Assembly (NCBI RefSeq): GCF_009193185.1
Contig: NZ_VUKF01000040.1
Coordinates: forward strand, 1-45,677
From: Georgenia thermotolerans
Lineage (GTDB): Bacteria; Actinomycetota; Actinomycetes; Actinomycetales; Actinomycetaceae
Length of the DNA stretch: 45,677 nt
Reading direction: 5' to 3'
The notes under the pieces were generated by a model that saw nothing but the letters and a program-made list of their open reading frames with translations, was not told where the DNA came from and ran no database searches. Of the stretch, positions 11,539-20,065 are shown piece after piece. How positions within the stretch are numbered: position 1 is the stretch's first letter; every line of letters starts with the position of its first letter. Position numbers and translations under genes: made by a program.

Positions 11539-12957
11539 ATGCCTCAGCCGCTTCACCTGGGCCCGGCGGGAGCGCCGGGCACCGAGATCCACACCGAGCA
11601 GGACGGCAGCGTCATCCGGCGCTCCGTCCTGCCCGGCGGGATCCGGGTCCTCACCGAGGCCATGCCGGGCCAGCGCTCGACGGCGGTGGGCGCCTGGGTG
11701 GCCGTCGGCTCGCGTGACGAGACCGACGGGCACTTCGGCTCCACCCACTTCCTCGAGCACCTGCTGTTCAAGGGCACCGCGAGCCGGTCGGCGCTGGACA
11801 TCGCCGAGGCCTTCGACGCCGTCGGCGGGGAGGCCAACGCCGCCACCGGCAAGGAGCACACCTGCTACTACGCGCGGGTGCTCGACGCCGACCTGCCCAT
11901 GGCGGTGGACGTCATCGCCGACATGGTCACCTCCTCGGTCATCGACGCCGGCGAGCTCGAGACCGAGCGCGGGGTCATCCTCGAAGAGCTCGCGATGAAC
12001 GACGACGACCCCGTCGACGTCGCCCACGAGCGCTTCACCTCCGTGGTGCTCGGCGACCACCCGCTCGGGCGGCCCATCGGCGGCACCCCGGAGACCATCC
12101 GGGCCGTGCCGCGCGACGCCGTCGTCGAGCACTACCGGCGCACCTACGTCCCGCACGAGCTCGTCGTCACCGCCGCCGGCAGCGTCGACCACGACGCCCT
12201 GTGCGCGCAGGTGCTCGACGCCGTGCGGGCCGGCGGGTGGACCCTCGACCCGCAGGCCGTCCCAGCCGCCCGGCGCACCGGTGCCGCGGAGCTGCGCGGC
12301 GTGGTGCCGGGCTCGGGCGCCGTCGTGGTGCCCGGACCGGAGTCCGTGCCGCTGCCCGGGGAGGGTCGCGGCGTCACGGTGCGCCGCCCCACCGAGCAGG
12401 CCAACGTGCTGCTCGGCGGCCCGGGCATCGCCGCCGGCGACGAGCGCCGCTACGTCCTGTCCGTGCTCACCACCGTGCTCGGCGGCGGGATGAGCTCGCG
12501 GCTGTTCCAGGAGATCCGCGAGAAGCGGGGCTTGGCCTACTCCACCTACGCCTTCGCCTCCTCCTACGCCGAGGCGGGCACGTTCGGCCTGTACGCCGGC
12601 TGCGCGCCGGGGAACGTCACCCAGGTGGTCGAGCTGCTCACCGCCGAGTGGGACCGGCTCGTGCGCGACGGCGTGGGGGAGGACGAGCTGCGCCGCAGCG
12701 TCGGCCAGCTGCGCGGCAACCTCGTGCTCGGCCTGGAGGACAACGGCTCGCGCATGTCCCGCCTCGGCCGCGCCGAGATCGTCCACGGCGAGCTGACGGG
12801 CCTGGACGAGCTGATCGAGCAGATCTCCCAGGTCACCGCCGAGCAGGTGCGCGAGCTCGCCGCGGACCTCGCCGCCCAGCCGCGCTCGCTCGTGGTGGTC
12901 GGCCCGTTCGACGACGACGTCGCCGAACGGCTCCTCGGGACGCGCGCCTCGGCCTGA
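11539..12957 (+). CDS. M16 family zinc metallopeptidase (PepR/processing-peptidase type)
   Basis: The 472-aa product belongs to the pitrilysin-like M16 peptidases related to mitochondrial processing peptidase. The inverted zinc motif HFLEHLLFKG (HxxEH) and the downstream glutamate in ELETERGVILEEL are present, as is the C-terminal half with REKRGLAYSTYAF, so the enzyme looks active. Processing or degradation of small peptides is expected; the substrate cannot be read. It starts 2 nt after the pnp stop with no own ribosome binding site, implying coupling. pnp-peptidase order is conserved in actinobacteria. Confidence 0.93.
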   Translation: MPQPLHLGPAGAPGTEIHTEQDGSVIRRSVLPGGIRVLTEAMPGQRSTAVGAWVAVGSRDETDGHFGSTHFLEHLLFKGTASRSALDIAEAFDAVGGEANAATGKEHTCYYARVLDADLPMAVDVIADMVTSSVIDAGELETERGVILEELAMNDDDPVDVAHERFTSVVLGDHPLGRPIGGTPETIRAVPRDAVVEHYRRTYVPHELVVTAAGSVDHDALCAQVLDAVRAGGWTLDPQAVPAARRTGAAELRGVVPGSGAVVVPGPESVPLPGEGRGVTVRRPTEQANVLLGGPGIAAGDERRYVLSVLTTVLGGGMSSRLFQEIREKRGLAYSTYAFASSYAEAGTFGLYAGCAPGNVTQVVELLTAEWDRLVRDGVGEDELRRSVGQLRGNLVLGLEDNGSRMSRLGRAEIVHGELTGLDELIEQISQVTAEQVRELAADLAAQPRSLVVVGPFDDDVAERLLGTRASA

Positions 12958-12967
12958 CCGGGCACGG

Positions 12968-13001
12968 CGGCGGGCCGGCGGCTGCGGCCGCCGGCCCGCC
13001 G
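12968..13001. terminator. Bidirectional terminator hairpin
   Basis: A perfect 15-bp stem (CGGCGGGCCGGCGGC) with loop TGCG fills the 46-nt gap between the M16 peptidase stop and the stop of the convergent alpha/beta hydrolase. The symmetrical position suits termination of both units. Confidence 0.85.
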
Positions 13002-13003
13002 TC

Positions 13004-13654
13004 TCAGACCACCTCGGCCAGCCACCGCTCCAGCGCCGCCCGGATCGCCGCGTGATCCTTGCCGAGACTGTGGTCGCCGTCGACGACGACCACCTCCCGG
13101 TCCGGTCCCGCGGGCGGGACGCCGAACGGGTCGCGCGCGCCCTGGACGACGAGCGCGGGCACCCCTGCGCCGTCGAGCTCGGGCAGTCGGCTGGGCCGGT
13201 CGGCCTTGCCCGGCGGGCGCAGCGGGAAGGCCAGGCACAGCACCGCGACCGCGCCCACCGCGCCGGCCGTCCGGCACGCCACGCGCGCGCCCGAGGAGCG
13301 CCCGCCGGCGACGAGCGGCAGCCCGGCGAGGTCGGTCTCGCGCAGGTGCGCCGCGACGGCCGTCCAGGCGGCGTCGAGCTGCCGGGCCGGGGCCGGCGCC
13401 CGGCGCCCCGCCACCCGGTAGGGCTGCTCGACGAGCGCGACGCTCAGGCCCGCCGCCAGCGCCACGTCCGCGGCGAGCACCAGGTCCTTCGCGGTGACGC
13501 CGCCCCCGGCGCCGTGGCCGAGCATGATCGCCGCCCGCGGCGCGGCCGCCCGGCGCAGGTGCACCCGTGCCGGGCCGTGCGGGGTGGCCACCTCGCGGAC
13601 CAGGGTCCCGGAGACCGATGTCCCGTCCCCGGCGACCGGGGTGTCGTCCGTCAT
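13004..13654 (-). CDS. Alpha/beta hydrolase, KANL3/Tex30-like
   Basis: A 216-aa hydrolase with GHGAGGG (oxyanion region), GGRSSGAR (nucleophile elbow, Ser in GRSSG), QGARDPFG (Asp) and DGDHSLGK (His), a complete catalytic triad. The size and the GHGAGGG/GGRSxG pattern match the small dienelactone-hydrolase-like KANL3/Tex30 group. The substrate is unknown. ATG 13654 overlaps the stop of the upstream adenylate-forming enzyme as ATGA. It is the last gene of the pnuC-nadR-MoxR unit. The partner relation with the PaaK-like ligase (thioester or ester making and breaking) is only inferred from adjacency. Confidence 0.85.
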   Translation of the reverse strand: MTDDTPVAGDGTSVSGTLVREVATPHGPARVHLRRAAAPRAAIMLGHGAGGGVTAKDLVLAADVALAAGLSVALVEQPYRVAGRRAPAPARQLDAAWTAVAAHLRETDLAGLPLVAGGRSSGARVACRTAGAVGAVAVLCLAFPLRPPGKADRPSRLPELDGAGVPALVVQGARDPFGVPPAGPDREVVVVDGDHSLGKDHAAIRAALERWLAEVV

Positions 13655-15072
13655 GCCGTCCCTCCCGGCAGGTCGCTGGAGAACCGGCGCGGCTTGCCCG
13701 GTCCGAGCTCGTCCGGCGAGGCCAGCACCCGCAGCGCCAGGTCGCGCCCGAGCAGCCGGCGCAGGCTCTTCCGCGCCCCGTCGGCGTCGCCGCCGAGCAG
13801 GTCGAGGCGCAGCGCGCCGGCGGCGTCCTGGTGCAGCTGCCAGGCGCGGGCGCCGTGGGCCTGCAGCAGCTGGGTGGCGCTGACGGCGTCGACCCAGGTG
13901 CCGTCGTCGTGCCGGAACCGCACCGGCGCCCGGCCCTCGAGGGCGTGCAGCGCGCCGTCGGCACCGAGGACGGCCGTGTCGCCGGTGCGGTAGCGCAGCA
14001 GCGGCAGGTAGGGGTTCTCGTCGGCGGTGACCACCACCTCCCCGCGCCCGCCCACCGGCACCGGGGCGCCGTCGGCGTCGAGGACCTCCACGTGCACGCG
14101 GCGGGGGAGCAGCCGGTGCGGCTCCCCGGCGGCGCCGGACGCGGCCAGCGGCCCGGCCTCCACCAGCCCGTAGACGTCGAGGACCGGGGCGGCCCATCGC
14201 TCCTCGAGGACGGCGCGGGTGGCCGGGGCCAGCGCCGTCGCGCCGCTGACCACCGCCAGGGGACGCAGGTCCACGTCGAGCTCGGCGAGACGGAGGAGGG
14301 CGAGCGGGGTGGAGGTGATGACCTGCGGGTCCGCCCAGGCGAGGTAGGCCTCCCGGTCCCCGGCGCGCCGCCAGCCGGCGGGGTGGAGGGTGATCCGGGC
14401 CATCGCGGCCTGCTCGAAGGCGGAGAGGACCGATCCGTACGTGAACGCCGTCTCCTGGGCCACGACGCTGAGGACGGCCACACGGGCCGGGTCGGGCCGC
14501 CAGGTGCGCCCGGCCCCGGTCACGAGCCGGCGCAGCTGGACCAGGTCGGCGGCCACGGTGACGGGGTGCTGCGGGAGCACCACGGCCGCGCCCGTGCTGC
14601 CCGAGCTCGTCCCGGCGATGGCGTCGGCCAGCGGGACGTCCAGGGGCACGAAGTCGGCCAGCGCCCGGGCCAGGTGCGCCCGGGAGATCGGCGGGACCTC
14701 GGCCAGCGGGGGCGGCGCGCCGCGCCAGCGGCGCCGGTAGTGCGGGACCGTCCGGGCGGCGCGGGCCAGCAGCTCGTCCACCCACTCGGGGGCTGCCGCC
14801 CCGGCGGCCGGTGCGGGGGCGGCGGCGATGTCGTCGTGCAGCCGGTCCAGGCGGGCGACGTCGCCGGCCGTGAGCCGGTCGCCGCAGGCGTGCACCCAGG
14901 CTGGCGCGCGGGGGTGCTCGCGCACGGCGGTCAGGCGGGCGGCGCCGGCGGCGGTGAGGGTGGGCCACCGCTCGGCGTCGGTGAGCGCGGCGTCGGCGAA
15001 GGGGGTGTACTCGGCGAGCACCGGGTCGAGCCGGGGCTCCGCCGGCCGCTCAGGTGCCGGCCGCTCAGACAT
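13651..15072 (-). CDS. PaaK-like adenylate-forming enzyme (acyl-CoA ligase superfamily)
   Basis: A 473-aa product of the ANL superfamily, nearest in layout to phenylacetate-CoA ligase/CapK proteins. The N-terminus has ARTVPHYRRRW (a PaaK-like mark). The P-loop A3 motif is GTSSGSTGAAVV, A5 is VYGLVEAG, A7 is LRYRTGDTAV, and a C-terminal GKPRRF supplies a possible catalytic lysine. It should activate a carboxylate with ATP; the acyl substrate and acceptor are unknown, and no carrier protein gene is nearby. The ATG at 15072 overlaps the upstream stop by 8 nt (ATGTCTGA), and its own stop overlaps the hydrolase start by 4 nt. Finding such an enzyme behind a MoxR/VWA pair is unusual. Confidence 0.8.
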   Translation of the reverse strand: MSERPAPERPAEPRLDPVLAEYTPFADAALTDAERWPTLTAAGAARLTAVREHPRAPAWVHACGDRLTAGDVARLDRLHDDIAAAPAPAAGAAAPEWVDELLARAARTVPHYRRRWRGAPPPLAEVPPISRAHLARALADFVPLDVPLADAIAGTSSGSTGAAVVLPQHPVTVAADLVQLRRLVTGAGRTWRPDPARVAVLSVVAQETAFTYGSVLSAFEQAAMARITLHPAGWRRAGDREAYLAWADPQVITSTPLALLRLAELDVDLRPLAVVSGATALAPATRAVLEERWAAPVLDVYGLVEAGPLAASGAAGEPHRLLPRRVHVEVLDADGAPVPVGGRGEVVVTADENPYLPLLRYRTGDTAVLGADGALHALEGRAPVRFRHDDGTWVDAVSATQLLQAHGARAWQLHQDAAGALRLDLLGGDADGARKSLRRLLGRDLALRVLASPDELGPGKPRRFSSDLPGGTA

Positions 15073-15652
15073 AGGTCACCCGCATCGCGGCCTCCCGCGC
15101 GCGGCGCTCGGCGAGCTGGCGGGCGAGCTCCTGCGCCCGGCGCTGCTCCTCCACCATCTCGGCCAGGGCGGCGGCGAGCCCGGCGCTGCTCAGCGCGGCG
15201 AGGCGGTCCGCGGCCACCGCCGCCGACTCCCCGGCGGGACGCAGCCCGAGCAGGTCCAGCAGCACCCGGGCGGCCTCCTCGCGGGCGCGGGGGTCGGCCT
15301 GCCAGTCCCGGGGGCTGACGTGGGCGCCGAGCACCCGGACCATGCGCTCGACCACCTCGTGCAGCGCCGCCGGGTCGAGGCGGCCGCGCCACGGCCGCAG
15401 GCTGGGGGCGTGCAGCACCGCCAGGGTCACGGCGACGGCCTCGCGCTGCACCGGGCCGGTGGCCGGCGCGGAGAGGTCCGGCGTGGGACGGGTGCCCGGG
15501 GCGGCGAGGTCGGCGAGCGAGTCCTCCCACAGGGCGACCACGTCGAGGCCCGGGTCCCACACGTCGGGGGAGACGGCGGCGAGGTCGCGCATGAGCGAGC
15601 CCAGCGGCGGCCCCTCGGGGCCGGGCCGGTCCCCGGCTGGCCGGTCCGTCAT
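15065..15652 (-). CDS. Hypothetical 195-aa protein of the MoxR/VWA unit
   Basis: No family was recognised. The product is Ala/Arg/Leu-rich and predicted mostly helical. The middle contains RPWRGRLDPAALHEVVERMVRVLGAHVSPRDW, and the C-terminus (EMVEEQRRAQELARQLAERRAREAAM) looks like a short coiled coil. There is no signal peptide or membrane segment. The ATG at 15652 overlaps the stop of the VWA/metallopeptidase gene (ATGA), and the 3' end overlaps the ligase start by 8 nt, so all three are probably co-translated. It may be an adaptor of the ATPase/VWA pair; this is inference from position. Confidence 0.75.
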   Translation of the reverse strand: MTDRPAGDRPGPEGPPLGSLMRDLAAVSPDVWDPGLDVVALWEDSLADLAAPGTRPTPDLSAPATGPVQREAVAVTLAVLHAPSLRPWRGRLDPAALHEVVERMVRVLGAHVSPRDWQADPRAREEAARVLLDLLGLRPAGESAAVAADRLAALSSAGLAAALAEMVEEQRRAQELARQLAERRAREAAMRVTYV

Positions 15653-17556
15653 CGTCCTGCTCCCGTCACGTCCCACATCCGCGCGGCGAACGCACGCGCG
15701 AAGTCCACCAGATCCTCCCAATCCGCCACGCGGTGCACCGCGTAGGGCGCCGCCATCTCGCGGATGCGCGCCACCATGTCCGCGGAGGTCTGCAGCACGA
15801 GCGTGCCACCCCCGCCCGCCGCGGCGAGGGCGTCGACGGCCACGCCCGCCGTGCGGAACATCGTGTCCACCCCGGCGTCGGAGATCACCGCGATGTGGCA
15901 CGGGCGGCGGTCGGGGTCGACCGGGTGGCGGGGGTCCGCGCGCCGGTGCGGCTCCGGGCGGTCGGTGGGGTGCCCGCCGTCGTCGCCGGTGCGCGGCGGG
16001 TGGGCCGCGGCCAGGTGCTCGAGGGGGAAGGAGGTGCCGCCGCCGAAGTGGGCGACGACGGCGGCGAGCACGTCGTCCGACCGCTCGGTGAACCCGTCGG
16101 TGCCGGCGACCTGGTCCGGGCCGCTCCACGTCGTCGCCCGCACCCGGGCGCCGGCCCGCAGCGCCGAGAGCGCCAGCACCGTCCCGGCGAGGGCGAGCGG
16201 GGACCGTATCGAGCACGGGTCGGGGATGGACCCCGAGGAGTCGAGGTAGAGGTCCAGGTCGACCGGCTCACGGCCCGGCTCGGCCGGGTCGTCCTCCTCC
16301 ACCACCCGGCGCACGAGCGTGAACCCCGGCACCGGCCGGGGCCCCGCGGCCAGGCTGGCCGGCCAGTCGATCGCGGCGAGGTCGTCACCGGCGTCCCACG
16401 TCTCCAGGCCGCCCAGGAGGGGCTCGGGGGTGACCGGGCGGGCCAGCGTGGGGAACGGCACCAGGTAGGGGGCGGCGTTCTCGCGGTACCAGGCCGCCGC
16501 GGCCCGCGCGGGGTCGCTCTGGACGCCCAGCTCGGCGAGCACGGCGGCGTACTCGGCCGGGTCGATGCCGTGGGGGTGGTCGGTGGGCGACCAGGCGCCG
16601 GAGGTGGCGCCGTCGTCTCCCGTGGGCGTCCCCACGGTTCTGCCCGGCGTCGCGCTCCCGTCCGGGTCCTGCTCGCCGGCGGGCGCCAGGCCGCGGACCA
16701 CCCGCGGATCCAGGGCGGGGTGAACCGCGGGCGCGGCGAGGGTGGGGTCGCTGGCCAGCCCGGGCACCGCTCCGCCGTCCGCCGGGGCGTGCGCGCACAC
16801 CACGGCGGCGGCCCCCGCCAGCGGGGCCTCCCCGCCGCGGTCGGCCAGCAGCTGGCGCACGAGCGCGCCGAAGCCGCCGACCCCGCCGACCGGGTCGTCG
16901 GCATACGCCCGCACGGCCCGGGCGCACAGCTGCGCCTCCCGCTCCGGGACGGCGGCGTCGGGGCACGTCAGGGTGCCGGCGGGCAGCGCCCAGAGCAGCT
17001 CGTCGGTGCGCATGACCAGCTGCATGACGACGTCGTCGGGGTGCGGTGGGCCGATCGCGCGCCAGACGGAGCCCATGCGCAGCTCGGCGCGCCGCTGCAG
17101 GCGGTCGTTGATCAGCAGGTCCGACCACAGGTTCGCGACGACCGGGGCGAGGTCGACCCGGTCGACGAGCCCGGCCCGGGCGCGGACCAGCAGCCGGCCG
17201 GCCGTGGCGAGGTCGCCGGGGGAGAGGACGTGGTGGCCGATCTCGTGGGCGAGCACCTCCACCGGCAGGCCGGCCAGGCCCAGCGCCCGGGCCTGCTCGA
17301 GGTCGACGAAGACCTCCACGTCGCGGGTGGAGAACCAGGCGAAGGAGGCGACGTCGGCGGGCACGTCCGCCGGGCCGACCAGGTGCGGGGCGCGCAGGCG
17401 CAGGTGGCGGCCCCACGCGGCCAGGGCCCGCGGCCAGGCGGTGAGCCAGCGCTGGCGCAGGGCGTCGGTGGCCGCGTGGTCGGCGGCCCCGGGGTCGGCC
17501 GGCGCGGGGTCGAAGCCCCGCCGGTGGGCGTTGCTCGTGGACCGGGCCGCGCTCAT
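15649..17556 (-). CDS. DUF2201-like putative metallopeptidase with VWA-like domain
   Basis: A 635-aa two-domain protein. The N-terminal part carries EVLAHEIGHHVLSPGD (HExxH zinc motif, ~residues 103-107), matching the putative metallopeptidase region of DUF2201 proteins. A variable Pro/Gly/Asp linker (~300-400) follows. The C-terminal ~200 residues are VWA-like, with a MIDAS DLYLDSSGSIPD (Asp at ~439), a conserved GGGTSFPLEHL and a late VISDAGVD. Such proteins are typically encoded beside MoxR-type AAA+ ATPases, as here, and are thought to act with them as chaperone or metal-insertion pairs. ATG 17556 overlaps the previous stop as ATGA. Whether the peptidase is active is unknown. Confidence 0.85.
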   Translation of the reverse strand: MSAARSTSNAHRRGFDPAPADPGAADHAATDALRQRWLTAWPRALAAWGRHLRLRAPHLVGPADVPADVASFAWFSTRDVEVFVDLEQARALGLAGLPVEVLAHEIGHHVLSPGDLATAGRLLVRARAGLVDRVDLAPVVANLWSDLLINDRLQRRAELRMGSVWRAIGPPHPDDVVMQLVMRTDELLWALPAGTLTCPDAAVPEREAQLCARAVRAYADDPVGGVGGFGALVRQLLADRGGEAPLAGAAAVVCAHAPADGGAVPGLASDPTLAAPAVHPALDPRVVRGLAPAGEQDPDGSATPGRTVGTPTGDDGATSGAWSPTDHPHGIDPAEYAAVLAELGVQSDPARAAAAWYRENAAPYLVPFPTLARPVTPEPLLGGLETWDAGDDLAAIDWPASLAAGPRPVPGFTLVRRVVEEDDPAEPGREPVDLDLYLDSSGSIPDPCSIRSPLALAGTVLALSALRAGARVRATTWSGPDQVAGTDGFTERSDDVLAAVVAHFGGGTSFPLEHLAAAHPPRTGDDGGHPTDRPEPHRRADPRHPVDPDRRPCHIAVISDAGVDTMFRTAGVAVDALAAAGGGGTLVLQTSADMVARIREMAAPYAVHRVADWEDLVDFARAFAARMWDVTGAGR

Positions 17557-18482
17557 GCGCCCGTCCCGACGTGCAGGCAGTACGACCGGGGCGTGGTCCA
17601 GGCCCGCACCCCGCGGGCGGCGAGCCCCCGCTCGTCGAGGAACCACGCGCGGGCGAGGTCCTCGGCCGCGCGGGTGGGCCGCACGGACCAGCCGTGGCGG
17701 TCGGCCCGCACGAGCCACCACCGGGTGGCGGGGTCGGACGCCACGGTGGCGCCGCCGTCGTGCGGGGCGGCCGGGGTGCGCACGAGCCAGCGCACGCCGT
17801 CGCCGCCGACGAGGTCGGGCACGCGGACCCACGGCCCACCGAAGCCGCGGAAGCCACCTACGCGCCAGGTCCCCGGGCCTTCGCCCGGCCACCACCACGG
17901 CTCGCGGGCGTGGCGCTCCAGGGCGGCGCGCGCGTCGGTCGGGGCGTCCAGGCCGAGCACCGCGGCCAGCGCGGCGGCCGGCACGCGAGGCGCGGCGCCG
18001 AGGGCGGCGGCGCGCCACATCACGGCGCCGGAGCGCCAGGCGGCCAGGGCGGCAAGGTCCCGCAGGTGCCGGGCGTCGCCCGCGGCGTGGAGGGCGTCGG
18101 TGAGGCGACCGGCCCAGGCGGCCAGGTCGACCTGGCCGCGCAGCCGCGTGGCGGCGGTGAGGAGGTCGTCGAGCAGCGGGGAGACCTCGGCGGGCAGGAC
18201 CCGGGCGAGGCGCGGGACGATCGCGAGGACCACCCACCGCGTCAGCGACCGCTCGTCCCACCCGCGGGGGCACGCGCCGCACACGCGGGCGAACAGGTCC
18301 GCCGCCACCGCCGCGACCACCCGGTCGGGCAGCCCCTGGGCGGCGAGGGCGTCGACGACGGCACCGGCCTCGCCCAGCGCCCGGTGCAGCACGTCCCGCC
18401 GCGCGCCCGCGGCCTGCGCGCGGCGCAGCAGGGCCGCGCGGTCCACCCGGTGCGCGAGGACGTCCGCGCGCCAGCGGCTCAC
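17553..18482 (-). CDS. Hypothetical 309-aa protein between MoxR and VWA genes
   Basis: Not recognised. GTG 18482 is chosen because it overlaps the MoxR stop as GTGA; an in-frame GTG 9 nt upstream is also possible. The N-terminal ~190 residues are helical and Ala/Leu/Arg-rich (ALLRRAQAAGARRDVLHRAL and similar), reminiscent of helical-repeat scaffolds. The C-terminal ~110 residues have more Trp and Gly (PWWWPGEGPGTWRVGGFRGF, TRWWLVRADRHGWSV) and look like a beta-rich domain. No catalytic motif, signal peptide or transmembrane helix is apparent. Its place between a MoxR ATPase and its VWA partner suggests a bridging subunit. Confidence 0.75.
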   Translation of the reverse strand: MSRWRADVLAHRVDRAALLRRAQAAGARRDVLHRALGEAGAVVDALAAQGLPDRVVAAVAADLFARVCGACPRGWDERSLTRWVVLAIVPRLARVLPAEVSPLLDDLLTAATRLRGQVDLAAWAGRLTDALHAAGDARHLRDLAALAAWRSGAVMWRAAALGAAPRVPAAALAAVLGLDAPTDARAALERHAREPWWWPGEGPGTWRVGGFRGFGGPWVRVPDLVGGDGVRWLVRTPAAPHDGGATVASDPATRWWLVRADRHGWSVRPTRAAEDLARAWFLDERGLAARGVRAWTTPRSYCLHVGTGA

Positions 18483-20065
18483 CGGCTCCACTGCAGCCAG
18501 GTGAGGTAGTTGGTGTACCGCTGGTGGGCGTACTTCAGCGCCAGCGCGTCGTCGTAGAGGTGGCCGTAGAGCTTGCGCGCCTGGCCCCACCCGTCCAGCA
18601 CCTGCTCGATGCGGGCCATCCGGGCCCGGACCGTGGCCGCGTCGACGCCGTCGAGCCCGGCGTGCAGCTCGCCGAGGATCTCGGCGACGACGTCGTCGCG
18701 GTCCAGCCCGGCGACGTCGTACTGCGCGCAGGCGGTGTCGAAGATGTCGCGCAGCCAGGAGATGCGGTCCGTGCGCAGCGGCGCCCGGCCCTCGTCCTCG
18801 AACGCCGGGGCGCGCAGGTCCGGGGCGACCTTGTCGTGCAGGACGAAGGGCAGCACGGCGCGCACGTCGTCCAGCCCGACGGCGGGCCGGCCGCGGAAGA
18901 ACGCCATGGCCTTGGCGTAGGCGACGAGGGACTGCAGGGCCCGCACCGACAGGCCGTTGAGGGTGGAGGAGCCGACGTCGGACAGCCGGTCCCGGCCGGT
19001 GTCCTGGGCGGCGATGTGGTGCACGTCCGCGCCGGCCAGGCGGGCGGTGTCCTTGGTGCGGTACTCGAACTGGTCGCCGGCCCGCTCGAGGAGCTCCAGC
19101 TGGGAGGCGAAGAACTCGATCCGGCGGCGGACCTCCGCGGGCAGCGGCAGCGCGGTGATCGCGGCGTGCACGGCGGCGTGCTCCTCGGCGGTGAAGACGA
19201 TCTCCGGCGGGACCGCCTCCTCGGGGCGCAGCCGGCGCTCGGCCCGCTCGACCAGCTCGCCCAGGAAGCGGGAGTTGAACGGCAGGGCGTGGACGATGAC
19301 GTCGATGCGGTCGCGCAGGGCCTCGACCACCTGGTAGGTGCCGCCGCCGGCGTCGTCGTTGGCGGTGAGGTACCACGCCGAGGCGCCGGTCTCGTAGATC
19401 TGGTCGTAGACCTCGACGTAGCCGTCCGCCAGCACCGTCAGCAGCGCCGACTGGGTGCGGGTGGGGATGCGGTTGTACTCGTCGACGATCTTCACGCGCA
19501 TGCCGAGCCAGGAGCGCCAGGCGACGTCGACGTCGGCCAGCGAGTCGGCGCTGACGAGGTCCTTGGGCAGCGGGGTGCCGAAGAGGTCGGTCACCGTCAG
19601 CTGGGGGTGGCCGTGCTGCATGGCCCGGCGCACCTCCCGGACGGGGTAGCCGGCCAGGACGCCCATGAGGATGGCCGAGGCGGTCTTGCCGCGACCCGGC
19701 CCGCCCAGGAGCAGGCAGCGGCCGCGGACGGCGAAGGTCAGCAGCGGCAGGAGGACGAAGCTGGAGTAGGACTGCGCCGTCGGCAGCCGCAGCTCCGCCC
19801 GGGAGTCGCCGAGCCGGAAGACCCGCCCGGCCGCCTCGGCGTCGAACTCGACGTCGTAGTGCGGGGAGATGATCGCGTGGTTGACGATCCAGAAGTAGGC
19901 CTGGCGCAGCTTCTCGTCCAGCCCGGTGCCGGCGCCGGGGCTGGGGGCGGCGGCCAGCGGCCGGAAGAGGTCCTCGACCTCGAGCTCGCCGCCGGCGGCC
20001 GGGGACGGCGTGGGCAGGGTGGGCGAGGCGGAGACGTGGCGGAGCGGGTCGGTCGGTGCGGTCAC
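18479..20065 (-). CDS. MoxR/RavA-type AAA+ ATPase
   Basis: A 528-aa MoxR-like ATPase. Walker A is GGPGRGKT (~121-128), Walker B IVDEYNRIPT (~193-202), and a sensor-1 region reads YLTANDD. A long alpha-helical C-terminus (~330-528) ends with GHLYDDALALKYAHQRYTNYL, a region that in related proteins precedes or contacts the VWA partner. MoxR ATPases remodel or activate target complexes, often through a VWA-protein adaptor. GTG 20065 overlaps the nadR stop (GTGA). The VWA partner lies two genes downstream in the same overlapping chain. Family firm, target unknown. Confidence 0.9.
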   Translation of the reverse strand: MTAPTDPLRHVSASPTLPTPSPAAGGELEVEDLFRPLAAAPSPGAGTGLDEKLRQAYFWIVNHAIISPHYDVEFDAEAAGRVFRLGDSRAELRLPTAQSYSSFVLLPLLTFAVRGRCLLLGGPGRGKTASAILMGVLAGYPVREVRRAMQHGHPQLTVTDLFGTPLPKDLVSADSLADVDVAWRSWLGMRVKIVDEYNRIPTRTQSALLTVLADGYVEVYDQIYETGASAWYLTANDDAGGGTYQVVEALRDRIDVIVHALPFNSRFLGELVERAERRLRPEEAVPPEIVFTAEEHAAVHAAITALPLPAEVRRRIEFFASQLELLERAGDQFEYRTKDTARLAGADVHHIAAQDTGRDRLSDVGSSTLNGLSVRALQSLVAYAKAMAFFRGRPAVGLDDVRAVLPFVLHDKVAPDLRAPAFEDEGRAPLRTDRISWLRDIFDTACAQYDVAGLDRDDVVAEILGELHAGLDGVDAATVRARMARIEQVLDGWGQARKLYGHLYDDALALKYAHQRYTNYLTWLQWSR